A stretch of 64,000 nt of DNA from Cytophagales bacterium (GCA_019456305.1 VRUD01000011.1:1-64000); one strand, 5' to 3'. Positions 17,701 through 29,281 are shown, counted from the first letter of the stretch. Notes: generated from the letters alone by a model not told the origin. Made by a program: numbers and translations.

Positions 17701-18715
17701 GTACCATATAAAAAAAGTTTTTATTATAAATTTTTTCTTAATTTGTATAATATTAAGCTGTGATAACCTTAATAAAGAAGAAGAATCTGAAAAGGCTGCA
17801 AAATCAACACCAATAGTTGTTCCCACATTCAATGCTGACTCAGCATACGTTTTTGTAAAAAATCAGGTTGATTTTGGGCCAAGGGTACCCAACACGCCCG
17901 AACATTTTGCCTGTGGCAAGCACTTAATTAAACAATTAGAAAGCTATGGCGCTGTGGTAACGGTTCAGGAGTTTAAGGTTAAAGCATACGATAATACCAT
18001 TTTAAATCTTCGCAATATTATTGGTTCATTCAATCCCAAGGCAAAAAAAAGAATACTTTTGGCTGCACATTGGGATACCCGTCCTTTTGCAGACAGGGAA
18101 GTAAATCTTTCAGCATCCTTGGAAGATCAATTGACGGACTCGCCCATTGACGGAGCAAATGACGGGGCAAGTGGTGTTGGTGTATTGCTCGAAATTGCCC
18201 GTTTAATAAATGCCCGTTCACTACAATATGGAATTGATATAATTTTCTTTGACGGGGAGGATTATGGCCAGCCTAACGATGAGACCCCAAGAAAAAAGGA
18301 TACTTGGTGCTTAGGATCACAATATTGGGCTCGAAACCTGCATAAAAAAGATTATTATGCCAAAATTGCGATCCTTCTGGATATGGTAGGTGCAAAGGGG
18401 GCCAAATTTGCTATGGAAGGCACCTCAAGGCACTTTGCACCCAATGTTGTAAAAAAAGTCTGGGGTACAGCCAACAGGTTAGGATATTCAGACTATTTCT
18501 GGTATTACGAAAGTCCTGAGATTATAGATGACCATACATACATTAACCATCTGACCGGGATCAAAATGATAGATATTATTGAACATGATCCCGAAGGCGA
18601 TTCCTATTTTGGCTCTTACTGGCATACCCATCAGGATAATATGGACATTATTGATAAAAGGACGTTGAAAGCGGTGGGGCAGACGTTGGTGGAGGTGATT
18701 TATAGGGAGCGGTGA
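17699..18715 (+). CDS. M28 family peptidase / glutaminyl-peptide cyclotransferase-like lipoprotein
   Basis: A zinc-dependent exopeptidase or glutaminyl cyclase anchored as a lipoprotein (hydrophobic N-terminus then ILSCDN). Zinc-site motifs: AAHWDTRPFAD (His124, Asp126), DGANDGASGVGVLLE (Asp155 region), FFDGEDYG, and the C-terminal WHTHQDNMD. The set and the 338-residue length fit the Bacteroidota M28 members close to glutaminyl-peptide cyclotransferases; whether it cleaves or cyclises cannot be decided here. The ATG at 17699 lies inside the four-helix-bundle fragment in another frame, and the start is fixed by the signal peptide. Confidence 0.88.
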   Translation: MYHIKKVFIINFFLICIILSCDNLNKEEESEKAAKSTPIVVPTFNADSAYVFVKNQVDFGPRVPNTPEHFACGKHLIKQLESYGAVVTVQEFKVKAYDNTILNLRNIIGSFNPKAKKRILLAAHWDTRPFADREVNLSASLEDQLTDSPIDGANDGASGVGVLLEIARLINARSLQYGIDIIFFDGEDYGQPNDETPRKKDTWCLGSQYWARNLHKKDYYAKIAILLDMVGAKGAKFAMEGTSRHFAPNVVKKVWGTANRLGYSDYFWYYESPEIIDDHTYINHLTGIKMIDIIEHDPEGDSYFGSYWHTHQDNMDIIDKRTLKAVGQTLVEVIYRER

Positions 18716-18977
18716 ATGATGAGTAGTGAATAGTGAGTAGCGAGTTGATATTGGACCCGCCTGCCATAGGCCTTTGGCGGGCAGGTGTTGGATGTAAACT
18801 TCGTCATGAGAGCTTATATCTATCAATATTTAAAAGATATTATTGAGCAGATTAAAAATTTTCGATCAGGTAAAAAAGTAACTGTTATTGATTTTGATAA
18901 AAAGAAATAATATTATGGAAGGTATAAATGGAATATCACCTGTTATAAAGAAACTTAGTTAATTTAAGGATATCGTT
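18714..18977. other. Spacer with a GAGTAGTGAATAG array and no clear gene
   Basis: 18716-18745 repeats GAGTAGTGAATAGTGAGTAG words. 18755-18785 holds CCCGCCTGCC and GGCGGGCAGG, which can pair. A 34-codon frame at 18806-18910 (MRAYIYQYLKDIIEQIKN...) has no recognised family and may be a gene remnant. Confidence 0.4.
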
Positions 18978-21900
18978 TTATTCGATCACCACTTTTTTAT
19001 TTACTATCACTTTATCTGTTATAATCTGCAAGTGGTATATGCCTGACTGATAATCCGATATATCTATTTCAGATGTACGGTTTACGATTTTCGTCTTTGA
19101 TATAATAGATCCCAACATATCGTATATTGTCAATTCCACTCCGCCAGCTGACAGGGATAAATCATCAATCGTCAATACAAACACTCCCCTGCTGGGATTC
19201 GGATAAATATTAAACCTGAAACCGGAATCCTTAAACTCGTTAATAGCCGTACTGCCAATATTAACTATCAGTATAACGGGATCCCCTGTACACCCTATAC
19301 TGTCTGTTTCAGCAACGATTACTTGACCGATGCCTGCCGTAGTCCACTGGACAGAGATGAAATTGGTTTGACCTCCGCTTATTTGATTTCCACCAATTAC
19401 CGTCCAATTATATATTGATCCATTATTAAACGGAACAGAATAATTCGCTGTATCGGAAACGCTCATATTGACAGGGCCAATTATAGCTCCTGTTTGAGGA
19501 ATGCTGGTACATACCATTATTTGCATCATTATTTGTGCAATACAACCTGATGCATTGGTAACTGTTAATACAACGGTATAAGTGTTCGCTGACATATAAG
19601 CATGGAATGTATTTTGATTGGTTGAGGAAAAGCCATCTCCAAAATCCCAGCTCCACGAATTGGCTCCAATGCTATTATCAAAAAAGTTCACATTCTCACC
19701 TATTCCCACCGTATTACTACTTACGGTAAAATCAGCCACTAAAGAGGTTATTACAACCTGCTGGGTTATCGTATTACTGCCCCAAGGATTGGTTACGATT
19801 AATGTAACAGTATATGTGCCCGGTAAGCTATATGTGTAAAAGGGATTTTGCGAAGTTGACAGCCCGCTGTTATCACCAAAATCCCAGAACCAGGAAGTTG
19901 GATTGTATAATGACTGATCGGTAAAGCTCACGATGCCCTGGCACGTATCCAATACAGTGATGTTAAAATCAGCTACCGGAGGTATTGTATTGGGCAAAAC
20001 GATGACCGTATAATCTTCAAACTGTCCATATTGAACATTATTACAGGGTGCGGGTGGGGAATTTAAATAATAATCAGAGCCCACGCGCATACGCAACGGT
20101 GTGTTTATCACTGCCGAAAAAGGAATGGTTACCGTACCGGAATGATTAGTTAAAATATTGTTTGACCAAAAGACAAGTTCTGTCGTAGAATCGTTAGCAA
20201 AAACACCATTGTTATTGTAGTCAATCCACACCCTCACATTTTCCTGCAGCCCTGTCCCTGTTTGTATAGAAATAGTATATGTCTGATCAATAATTACGTT
20301 TGTTGCATTCGTACAACTGTAATCCTGGTATCCCTCAATGCCATCGGCAGTGGTATTGTTTATGGTATTAAAAGTAACATTGTAAATTCCCATTCCACAG
20401 CAATAGCCGGTTGTAACGGGTGTACAGGAAGGCGCTATGGGCCCTGTGCCTACAGTTATCAAAATAGAATCCACATCAGTGCACGATCCGGATGTTGCAG
20501 TAACATAATACATGGTTGTTGAAGGCGGGCTTGCAAGTGGAGCGGGACAATTTGTGCAACTTAATCCCGCAGCAGGGCTCCATGAAAAAGAAGCTCCACC
20601 AATATTTGCCGTGACATCTAATTGTGCCGTATCCCCTGAACAAATAAGGGGTGTATTGGCATTGGCAGCAACATCCAAGGTCGTTGTATAAATCGTTATC
20701 GTATCCGTTGATGAACAACCGCCACCTGAGGCAACAACGATATATGATGTGGTAGTAGTGGGGCTTGCTACAGGGTTATAAATATTTGGATTTGACAGGC
20801 TCCCGGCAGGAGACCATGTGTATGAGAGGGTAGTATCAATTCCAACACAGGCAGTGCCTATTTGAATATCATCGTAATAGGAAGTAAAATTATTAACGTT
20901 ATATAAATGTATTTGAGATATATTATTTGATGTTTGGGATCTGAAAGGAAAATTAGATGCAATTAATATTCCATCTGCATAAAAATCCAACGATTTATTA
21001 ACATAATCAATATTCTTAAATTCAAAATGATACCATTGGCCAATATTATATGGCACCAGTTCCTGATTTGTAAAATTTGCATATAATGTATAATTTCCTT
21101 GATTTGCATAAAGAAAAATGATACCAAAATTAGATGTGATGTTAGAATCGCCAACTGAGAAATAATTATTCCATGTACTATCTTGTTGGGTTCTCATATA
21201 AACACTTATATAGTCGGAAGTATCTGCAGCAAAAGAATAATTCAATCCATCATAGAATCCCCCACTTCCTGTTTGTTCCAAACTATAAACCCCATTTGCC
21301 GAGGTTGTATTAGTAACAGTATAGGTATAATTAACACCAGTTGACCAGTTATTATAAGTACCATCTTCAAATCCATCATAAAAATCTCCGAAAGAGGCGC
21401 AGGTATATGCTGCTAATTGAGTAGTATCACCCGCACAGATGGAATCCCTGGCAGTGACTGTAAAAATTGGAGCGCCATTCACAGTAACCGTTACACTATC
21501 AGTAGGAGCACAACCGGCAGGAGTGGTAACATAATAAGTCGTGGTAGCAGTTGGGCTTGCATAAGGGCTTTGACAACCGGTACAGCTTAGTCCCGTGGAT
21601 GGAGACCACAGATATGCTCCACTTCCGGTTGCAGTTAATTGTACGCTATCTCCAAAGCAAATAGCAGTATCGGGGCTGGCAACGATAAAGTTTACGGTAT
21701 CCACATATATCGTGATGGTATCAAAGCTTGAACAAGTACCAATAGCTGCTTCTACCACATAAGTGGTGGTGGAAGAAGGGCTGGCTAACGGATTGGAAAT
21801 ATTTGGGTTGGATAAACCGGTTGAAGGATTCCATGTAAAGCTCAAAGTAGTATCTACTCCACTACAGGCGATATTTACATCATCAATAGCCCAGTGGTCA

Positions 21901-24575
21901 CAGCAGGAACCAGAAAACGTAATCTGTTTAAATCTGAATTGTGTACTTGCAGTTTGAGCACCGGCAGGCATATTTTCACTGATGGCTGTAAAAGTGACAT
22001 ATCCACCGGTAAAATATGTATTGATATTGTTCCAGGTAATACCGTTATCGGTTGAATATTCAAGCACGATATCCTCACCGGCATCAGCTGTTTCACAAGG
22101 AGGAGCGCCTGATCCGATTTTGAGGTAAAAGTTGATGTTACCGCCCGCCAATACATTCAGGTTTTGTGTTATCGCTTCGCGCGTTGTGGAACCATTAAAA
22201 TATAAAGCAAAACCACTTACCGATCCGCAATCAATAGTTGCCGCTCCACCTATAATGCCCGTCCAAAGAGCAAAATCGATATCCGGGTCAAAATCATCAT
22301 TCATCGGTGTACATGAATTTGCAAATAATTGAGTAGTATCCCCCAGACAAATCGTATCTTTATCAGCCATAGCAACTATTTGAGCGACACTATCTACCAC
22401 TACAATAACAGAATCAAAATTGACACAACCAGAGCCAGAAGTAACAGCAACAATATAAGTAGTTGTAACAGAGGGACTTGCTATTGGATTTGCAATATTA
22501 GGATTATCTAATCCGGAAGTTGGGCTCCACGAATATGAAACACCTCCACTCGCAATTAATTGCACGCTGTCTACAGGACAAATGGTGGTATCAGAAGAGA
22601 CTGTGATAATGGGCAATGGATTAACAAATACCGTTATTGAATCTATATCACTGCCACAGGCATTGATTGCTGTTAGCGACCAGGTCGTTGTTGTTGAAGG
22701 ATTTGCTAATGGGTTAGCTATTATAGAATCACTTAATCCTGTACCGGGGTCCCATAAATAGGTTGCTCCACCTAAAGCATTTAATTGTATTAAATCCCCT
22801 TCGCAGATGGTTGTATCCGTTCCGGCATCAGCAACAGGAGCAGAAGAGAAAACAGTAACAGTAACAAAGGCAGAATCCTGAGTGCCGGTAGAATCGGTTA
22901 CCATTACCATATATGTAATAGTAGAAGAAGGACTTGCTAGTGGACTTTGACAGGTATCACAGCTTAAACCCGTTGAGGGAATCCATGAATAGCTGTAAGG
23001 AGGAACAAAAGTATTTGAATCAATTATAGAAACACTTAACAATACAGAGTCACCAATGCAAATGCTGGTATCAGTGGTAACTTCAATAGCTGTAAGTAAA
23101 GAACATTGAATTTGAGAATAAACTGTCGCAGTATAACCGGCTACTGCCATATTAACATTATTATGTTGAACACTCAGCGTATTTGTATCACTCCATGCAG
23201 CGTTTAAAACAGCCGTATCAGTGATGCTAAATATGTATGGGTAAGTTCCCAATGATGGAGAACATACACATTCCAGGATTGTATTTGTGAATGTACCAAT
23301 TTGTGCACCATTCAGATAAAATGTAAAATCGTTTGTGCCAAATGAATCACAATCAGTATAATATAAATAGAAGGTTATGGAATCAACGGTTGGGGTACTA
23401 ATGAAAAATAAGGGTGATGTTTTTAGTGTGATATCTCCAAAATCATTACCGTCATTACATAGATCATTGGAAAAGTTGCAGCTACCTGCTCCGCCCGGAG
23501 CATCATGTATACAAATATTTTCTACAAATATAAAAACAGAGTCACGTATTACCTGATAATTTATAGTGCTGTCGTTGAAATTATTGGTGTCTCCGGCCAG
23601 CGTTGTCCATGCATCAAAATTATACGTACCGAAAGTACCCAAATTAGCTTGTGAAGCAAATGTATAGGTAAAGTTGTTGCCCGGAAGAATAGTAGTACTT
23701 ACACTTTCGGTAACAGGTACTCCACCATTGACAGTATAAGATGCGTCAAGTGTGAAAATGGTGTCTAATCCGAAGTTATTAATAACTACTGTGACATCTT
23801 CATAAACAGCTAAGCCGCACCCTGAAAACGGGGATATTATTTGAGACACACCTGCGTCAATATCAGATGAATTACATATCTCCAAATATGAAAGGATGTT
23901 TTGTCTGAGGTTTGTTGCTTCCGGTTGTGTATTATGAAAATTGGTTGTAGTCATTCCCCCAAAAATGACCTTTCCGGCACCCCAGCTTTTTTCAGCCGCC
24001 AAAATTTTGGAAGCATCGGCAATATCAACTATCAAGGGTGTAATTCCAGGACCACTTAACCATGAATGAGCAAATGAACTTCCGGTCCAATTAGTACCGA
24101 CAGGGGTATACGGGCCATTAAAAATAGGATGCCCGCTGGCACCGGAAGCAATAACACCTTGAGCAGTTGTTGGCTGATAAGTTAATAGTACGCCTCCAAA
24201 TCCAAAATTTATTGTAAGCACGCTCCACCCCGCAGAATTTATAAACAAGTTGCCACCTGCGCTTACCCAGTTTTCAATAGCAGTCATATTTGCAATCAGA
24301 AAAGTTTCTAAAGGAGCATCATTATCAGCTCCACCTTCCATGAAAATGAAGCAAGTAGAAGGTGACAATAAAGCTCCTGTATTCACGGTCTCGTATTGAA
24401 GGTTTTGCCAGTTTCCGGCTCCGAATACTGTATCCATAGCTGTTTCGTTAGAAGTGCTGCCCCAAGGTGGACCAACGGTTGAACGTAGATATACTTTATC
24501 CTGTGAAAACAAAAAACTTTGATTAAGCAAGATAAAAACTATTGATAATGTAATTTTTAGTGTAAACTTTTTCAT
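18978..24575 (-). CDS. Giant T9SS-secreted adhesin-like protein (Ig-like modules, GEVED, PKD)
   Basis: 1865 residues, exported. Signal peptide; an N-terminal domain (about 25-230) resembling ThuA/GATase-like folds; a CARDB-like region; seven SprB-type Ig-like modules from about 490 to 1370, each with DTxICxGDSVQL, then SWSPSTGLS, then a SPxxTTTYxV strand; a GEVED domain (about 1400-1525); two PKD domains (WFWDFGDNS, WSWDFGDGF; about 1530-1690); and a C-terminal T9SS sorting domain (NIYPNPSRGVF). The fourth and sixth modules are interrupted, after their first Cys-containing strand, by insertions of about 145 and 180 residues that look like beta-sandwich (lectin/laminin-like) domains. It lies 29 bp after a small secreted protein gene and is probably its operon partner. 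The likely role is surface adhesion; no ligand can be named. Confidence 0.87.
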   Translation of the reverse strand: MKKFTLKITLSIVFILLNQSFLFSQDKVYLRSTVGPPWGSTSNETAMDTVFGAGNWQNLQYETVNTGALLSPSTCFIFMEGGADNDAPLETFLIANMTAIENWVSAGGNLFINSAGWSVLTINFGFGGVLLTYQPTTAQGVIASGASGHPIFNGPYTPVGTNWTGSSFAHSWLSGPGITPLIVDIADASKILAAEKSWGAGKVIFGGMTTTNFHNTQPEATNLRQNILSYLEICNSSDIDAGVSQIISPFSGCGLAVYEDVTVVINNFGLDTIFTLDASYTVNGGVPVTESVSTTILPGNNFTYTFASQANLGTFGTYNFDAWTTLAGDTNNFNDSTINYQVIRDSVFIFVENICIHDAPGGAGSCNFSNDLCNDGNDFGDITLKTSPLFFISTPTVDSITFYLYYTDCDSFGTNDFTFYLNGAQIGTFTNTILECVCSPSLGTYPYIFSITDTAVLNAAWSDTNTLSVQHNNVNMAVAGYTATVYSQIQCSLLTAIEVTTDTSICIGDSVLLSVSIIDSNTFVPPYSYSWIPSTGLSCDTCQSPLASPSSTITYMVMVTDSTGTQDSAFVTVTVFSSAPVADAGTDTTICEGDLIQLNALGGATYLWDPGTGLSDSIIANPLANPSTTTTWSLTAINACGSDIDSITVFVNPLPIITVSSDTTICPVDSVQLIASGGVSYSWSPTSGLDNPNIANPIASPSVTTTYIVAVTSGSGCVNFDSVIVVVDSVAQIVAMADKDTICLGDTTQLFANSCTPMNDDFDPDIDFALWTGIIGGAATIDCGSVSGFALYFNGSTTREAITQNLNVLAGGNINFYLKIGSGAPPCETADAGEDIVLEYSTDNGITWNNINTYFTGGYVTFTAISENMPAGAQTASTQFRFKQITFSGSCCDHWAIDDVNIACSGVDTTLSFTWNPSTGLSNPNISNPLASPSSTTTYVVEAAIGTCSSFDTITIYVDTVNFIVASPDTAICFGDSVQLTATGSGAYLWSPSTGLSCTGCQSPYASPTATTTYYVTTPAGCAPTDSVTVTVNGAPIFTVTARDSICAGDTTQLAAYTCASFGDFYDGFEDGTYNNWSTGVNYTYTVTNTTSANGVYSLEQTGSGGFYDGLNYSFAADTSDYISVYMRTQQDSTWNNYFSVGDSNITSNFGIIFLYANQGNYTLYANFTNQELVPYNIGQWYHFEFKNIDYVNKSLDFYADGILIASNFPFRSQTSNNISQIHLYNVNNFTSYYDDIQIGTACVGIDTTLSYTWSPAGSLSNPNIYNPVASPTTTTSYIVVASGGGCSSTDTITIYTTTLDVAANANTPLICSGDTAQLDVTANIGGASFSWSPAAGLSCTNCPAPLASPPSTTMYYVTATSGSCTDVDSILITVGTGPIAPSCTPVTTGYCCGMGIYNVTFNTINNTTADGIEGYQDYSCTNATNVIIDQTYTISIQTGTGLQENVRVWIDYNNNGVFANDSTTELVFWSNNILTNHSGTVTIPFSAVINTPLRMRVGSDYYLNSPPAPCNNVQYGQFEDYTVIVLPNTIPPVADFNITVLDTCQGIVSFTDQSLYNPTSWFWDFGDNSGLSTSQNPFYTYSLPGTYTVTLIVTNPWGSNTITQQVVITSLVADFTVSSNTVGIGENVNFFDNSIGANSWSWDFGDGFSSTNQNTFHAYMSANTYTVVLTVTNASGCIAQIMMQIMVCTSIPQTGAIIGPVNMSVSDTANYSVPFNNGSIYNWTVIGGNQISGGQTNFISVQWTTAGIGQVIVAETDSIGCTGDPVILIVNIGSTAINEFKDSGFRFNIYPNPSRGVFVLTIDDLSLSAGGVELTIYDMLGSIISKTKIVNRTSEIDISDYQSGIYHLQIITDKVIVNKKVVIE

Positions 24576-24604
24576 AATTGTATGATTTATTTAGTATTAA
24601 ATAT

Positions 24605-25036
24605 TTATTTATTGACTGAAAAATTATAAGGTCTGAACTTTATAACCTTTACATATGGTGGAAAGCTAACCTTGTTCTTATAGTGAATTATAAGTTGAGG
24701 ATTAGTGAGCTCATTACATTGAGCATTGATTATTTCACCCGCTTTAATAACAATTGAATTTTGTGCTTCACTACCATTTTCCAGGTTACTTCTATAATGA
24801 AAATTGCTTTCAAACAACAATTCATTGTCCCATAATACCTTTACATCAAAATTGTTTGCATTAATGAATTTTAATATTACCACCTCCTGATCATTACAAT
24901 TTATTACTTTATAATAAAGTTCAACTCCATTGGTTTTGGATTGTAACAACCAATCAACGTTGTATTGTGCGTAGAGATTAGCGTTTAATAAAACCGTTAA
25001 AAATAGCATGCCCGTAAATATTGTTAATTTTTTCAT
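24605..25036 (-). CDS. Small secreted protein, unknown
   Basis: A 143-residue protein with a clear signal peptide (cleavage near LYAQ) and a beta-rich mature part with two cysteines. It directly precedes the giant adhesin gene with 29 bp between, so the two are likely co-transcribed, and it may be an accessory of the adhesin. TAATTTTG at 25070-25077 (minus strand) is a possible -7 element. I do not recognise a family. Confidence 0.7.
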   Translation of the reverse strand: MKKLTIFTGMLFLTVLLNANLYAQYNVDWLLQSKTNGVELYYKVINCNDQEVVILKFINANNFDVKVLWDNELLFESNFHYRSNLENGSEAQNSIVIKAGEIINAQCNELTNPQLIIHYKNKVSFPPYVKVIKFRPYNFSVNK

Positions 25037-25180
25037 AATTTTTTCGTTTATTCTATGATTATTTTAAGGCAAAATTATATTAAAGGTTTTTAAAAACCTA
25101 ATTTTCATTTAAGATTTTTCTATCTAAAACAAAACTATGAGCAAGAAAAAAGCGTATGGAACTTAGCGGGGGAACTCTAT

Positions 25181-25200
25181 GCCCCGCCAGTTGGCGGGGC
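25181..25200. terminator. GC-rich hairpin after ftsB
   Basis: GCCCCGCCAG and TTGGCGGGGC form a near-perfect stem immediately after the ftsB stop (minus strand), with a run of T about 30 bases further on. Similar CCCGCC/GGCGGG stems occur after rplL and after the M28 gene, so it may also be a repeat family. Confidence 0.5.
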
Positions 25201-25207
25201 TATGCGC

Positions 25208-25498
25208 TTACTCTTTCACGATCACAAACACGTCTTCCCCTTTTTTCTTCATCAGGTATTTTTCACGTGCAAATTTTTCAAGCAATTCGGGATTGTTTAG
25301 CAGCTCTTCGCGGTCTTTTTTTACTTCTTCAATTTTTTTTATGTAATACTGTTTTTGATCTTTTAAATTTTTCAATTTACTTTTCAAGCGGTACTGACTG
25401 ATAAAATCGTTCGCATCAAAAAACAGCATCCATATTAAGAAGCAAAGGGCGAAGATGAAGTAGAAGCTTTTAGTAAATTTAGGGATACGTATGTTCAT
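25208..25498 (-). CDS. ftsB: Septum formation initiator FtsB/DivIC family
   Basis: A 96-residue single-pass cell-division protein: a short basic N-terminus, one membrane span (FYFIFALCFLIWMLFF), then a coiled coil (LKSKLKNLKDQKQYYIKKIEE) and the family C-terminal segment (LLNNPELLEKFAREKYLMKKKGEDVFVI). ATG 25498 is chosen because a longer frame would run through a palindromic repeat (25528-25548) and the end of eno. Position after eno is conserved in Bacteroidota. Confidence 0.88.
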   Translation of the reverse strand: MNIRIPKFTKSFYFIFALCFLIWMLFFDANDFISQYRLKSKLKNLKDQKQYYIKKIEEVKKDREELLNNPELLEKFAREKYLMKKKGEDVFVIVKE

Positions 25499-25527
25499 TG
25501 ATAATTGATTATTTTTGAGGAATGTTG

Positions 25528-25548
25528 AGACGCCCAATTTGGGCGTCT
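25528..25548. repeat. GACGCCCAA palindrome (solo)
   Basis: AGACGCCCAA and its inverse meet at a single central base. The same core occurs at 29809-29841 and 32818-32850, and a related GAGACG palindrome at 45383-45420. It lies between eno and ftsB and could form a terminator-like hairpin. Confidence 0.7.
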
Positions 25549-25577
25549 GTACGTTCCGTGTTTGTTTAAATAATAAA

Positions 25578-27751
<2,174 letters not shown>

Positions 27752-27782
27752 TGATATATATTATTAATGAAATTGGTATCTG

Positions 27783-27810
27783 CGACACCTTTCTTACTTT
27801 TCTGGTGTCG
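27783..27810. terminator. Hairpin between vapC and the nuclease-like gene
   Basis: CGACACC (27783-27789) and GGTGTCG (27804-27810) pair around a 14-base loop. There is no strong T run on the minus strand, so termination is uncertain. Confidence 0.35.
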
Positions 27811-27870
27811 TATCAGTCAACGAATCAAATTTTTATTGTCATTTTCACCATTGATTTATTTCAGTTCAAA

Positions 27871-28260
27871 TTACCACTTAATCCATTTTAAATTTTCTAC
27901 ATATTTAAAATGCTCATCCCTGCTTACCAATTCTATATTGTATTGTTGTGAAATTGCTGCTATCCAAATATCATTATCGGGAATAGGTGTACCTTGAAGT
28001 CTTAAATTCTTTTTTATTTCAGCATAAAATTCGGCAGTTTCAATAGTGCAATCTAATATTTCAGACTTATTACAGAAGTCACTTATTCTGTTCAGATTAG
28101 CTTCCCTTTTTTTGGAAAGGATAGCTCCAAGATATAACTCTCCAATAACTATAATGGGAAGAAAAATTTTAGGCTTTTCTCTAATTTTATTAACTACTTT
28201 TGAGTCATCATCAAAATAGTCAATCACGATATTAGAATCCAAAACATATTTACCATCCAT
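27871..28260 (-). CDS. vapC: PIN-domain toxin, VapC family
   Basis: A PIN-domain ribonuclease of a type II toxin-antitoxin pair. The acidic site is present: the first Asp in YVLDSNIVIDYF, Glu in VIGELYLGA, and Asp in PDNDIWIAA, followed by the C-terminal LVSRDEHF. ATG 28260 (MDGKYVLDSN) is chosen over one six codons earlier because it gives the usual VapC N-terminus. It overlaps the antitoxin end by 11 bases. Length is 129 residues, typical. Confidence 0.85.
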   Translation of the reverse strand: MDGKYVLDSNIVIDYFDDDSKVVNKIREKPKIFLPIIVIGELYLGAILSKKREANLNRISDFCNKSEILDCTIETAEFYAEIKKNLRLQGTPIPDNDIWIAAISQQYNIELVSRDEHFKYVENLKWIKW

Positions 28261-28474
28261 CTCTATCAATATTTTCACATTCTTCTTCTATTACTTTTCT
28301 CATTATCTCTAAATCCTCTTTATCAATTGTTCCTACAAGATTAAGCAAATCATCTTTATCCTTTTTTTTAGGTACAATTAGCGATTTAACAAATGCCAAC
28401 AATTTAATTTGTTGAGCTTTGTTTAAGTAACTAAGCGTAGTTACTATTTCATTATGTATTTCCAATCTTTTCAT
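28250..28474 (-). CDS. vapB: VapB-like antitoxin
   Basis: A 74-residue partner of the PIN toxin, directly upstream and overlapping it. The C-terminal half is acidic and helical (TIDKEDLEIMRKVIEEECENIDRD), like antitoxin tails that wrap the toxin in Bacteroidota VapBC-type pairs. The N-terminal half has no clear DNA-binding motif. A TATATTTG promoter element lies 4 bp before its start. Confidence 0.72.
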   Translation of the reverse strand: MKRLEIHNEIVTTLSYLNKAQQIKLLAFVKSLIVPKKKDKDDLLNLVGTIDKEDLEIMRKVIEEECENIDRDGW

Positions 28475-28478
28475 GGTT

Positions 28479-28486
28479 CAAATATA
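28479..28486 (-). promoter_or_regulatory. -7 promoter element of vapBC
   Basis: TATATTTG on the minus strand lies 4 bp before the antitoxin ATG. The message would be nearly leaderless. It shows the toxin-antitoxin pair has its own promoter. Confidence 0.45.
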
Positions 28487-28548
28487 GAAAAATAATTTGA
28501 ACAGAGAACACCCTCTTATTCCTAAGACGTATTCCCTCCACTGTATTA

Positions 28549-28824
28549 TCATTCAGTTAGAATACTTTTCTTCACGCCAAGATCAAGTACAGCAACTTTG
28601 TATGATGCATTTTTATCTCCCTGATCGTATATTTTTTTTGTAGATATTTTTGAGGCTAATTCCAATCCCTTCATGGAGGGTAGCTGTTTTAATTCTTCTT
28701 TAAGAAAATTCAGATCGGTAGTTTCTGATGAAATAACAGCATTCATAGCTCCCTTATTTCGAATATGCCTCACAATAGACCTGGTATCCACGGTACTAAT
28801 TCCAACAATACCTTCTTTTTGAAA
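28549..28824 (-). pseudogene. carA: carA remnant (carbamoyl-phosphate synthase small subunit, middle part only)
   Basis: The minus-strand frame reads FQKEGIVGISTVDTRSIVRH, then IRNKGAMNAVIS, and ends KVAVLDLGVKKSILTE. This matches the inner part of CarA, from the small-subunit domain to the start of the glutaminase domain, about 90 of some 370 residues. The N-terminus and the whole catalytic glutaminase domain are missing. It lies between rplQ and eno, where Bacteroidota usually carry an intact carA, so this is decay in place. A functional CarA must be elsewhere in the genome if the pathway is kept. Confidence 0.8.
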
Positions 28825-28913
28825 ACAGATTATAAGAAAGGGATAATGCTGAATACTCAGGACTATCCCTAAAAATGAAGTATAATACCATAAACTGATT
28901 AGTTACAAAAGAA

Positions 28914-29279
28914 CTAAAGGGCTGCTTTATTCAGTATTTCTTTTAGTTCAGGGCTTGTTTTTGCAAATTCGTAGAGGATTTCTTTTAATTTTTTGTTGTC
29001 TCTTGTTACCGGGGTTAGGGCGGTTCTGCGGTCGTAGATAACGAAGCCGATTAATCCGAAAACGCCACCCAATACAAAATACATCAATGTGTAAAGTTTA
29101 TTTATTTTATCGTCTATTGCTTCAAAGCGGACATTCATTTCATTTTGTAATGCTTTTATTTGTTCTTCAACTCTGATGAGACGGTCACGGTCGTCCAAGG
29201 TATAAGAAATTTCTTTTATTTGCGCTTGAGCGGCAATGAAGAAAAGAAAGATAATTGCCGTAAAGAATATATTTTTCAT
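28914..29279 (-). CDS. Exported coiled-coil membrane protein, unknown
   Basis: 121 residues: signal peptide (AQAQ), a coiled coil (RLIRVEEQIKALQNEMNVRF), one membrane span (YFVLGGVFGLIGFVIYDRR), and a cytoplasmic tail ending ELKEILNKAAL. Its start lies 2 bp after the rplQ stop, so it is co-transcribed with rplQ. The layout (coiled coil, span, DRRTALxPV) recurs in small unnamed proteins of many phyla. Function unknown. Confidence 0.75.
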   Translation of the reverse strand: MKNIFFTAIIFLFFIAAQAQIKEISYTLDDRDRLIRVEEQIKALQNEMNVRFEAIDDKINKLYTLMYFVLGGVFGLIGFVIYDRRTALTPVTRDNKKLKEILYEFAKTSPELKEILNKAAL

Positions 29280-29281
29280 TT

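Noticed and set aside
18806-18910. 34-residue gene after the M28 peptidase
   Set aside because: No promoter, signal or family is visible and it lies in a repeat-rich spacer. It is kept only as a note.
28549-28791. Genuine 80-residue gene
   Set aside because: The sequence is the inner part of CarA with neither end of the protein, at the usual carA position.
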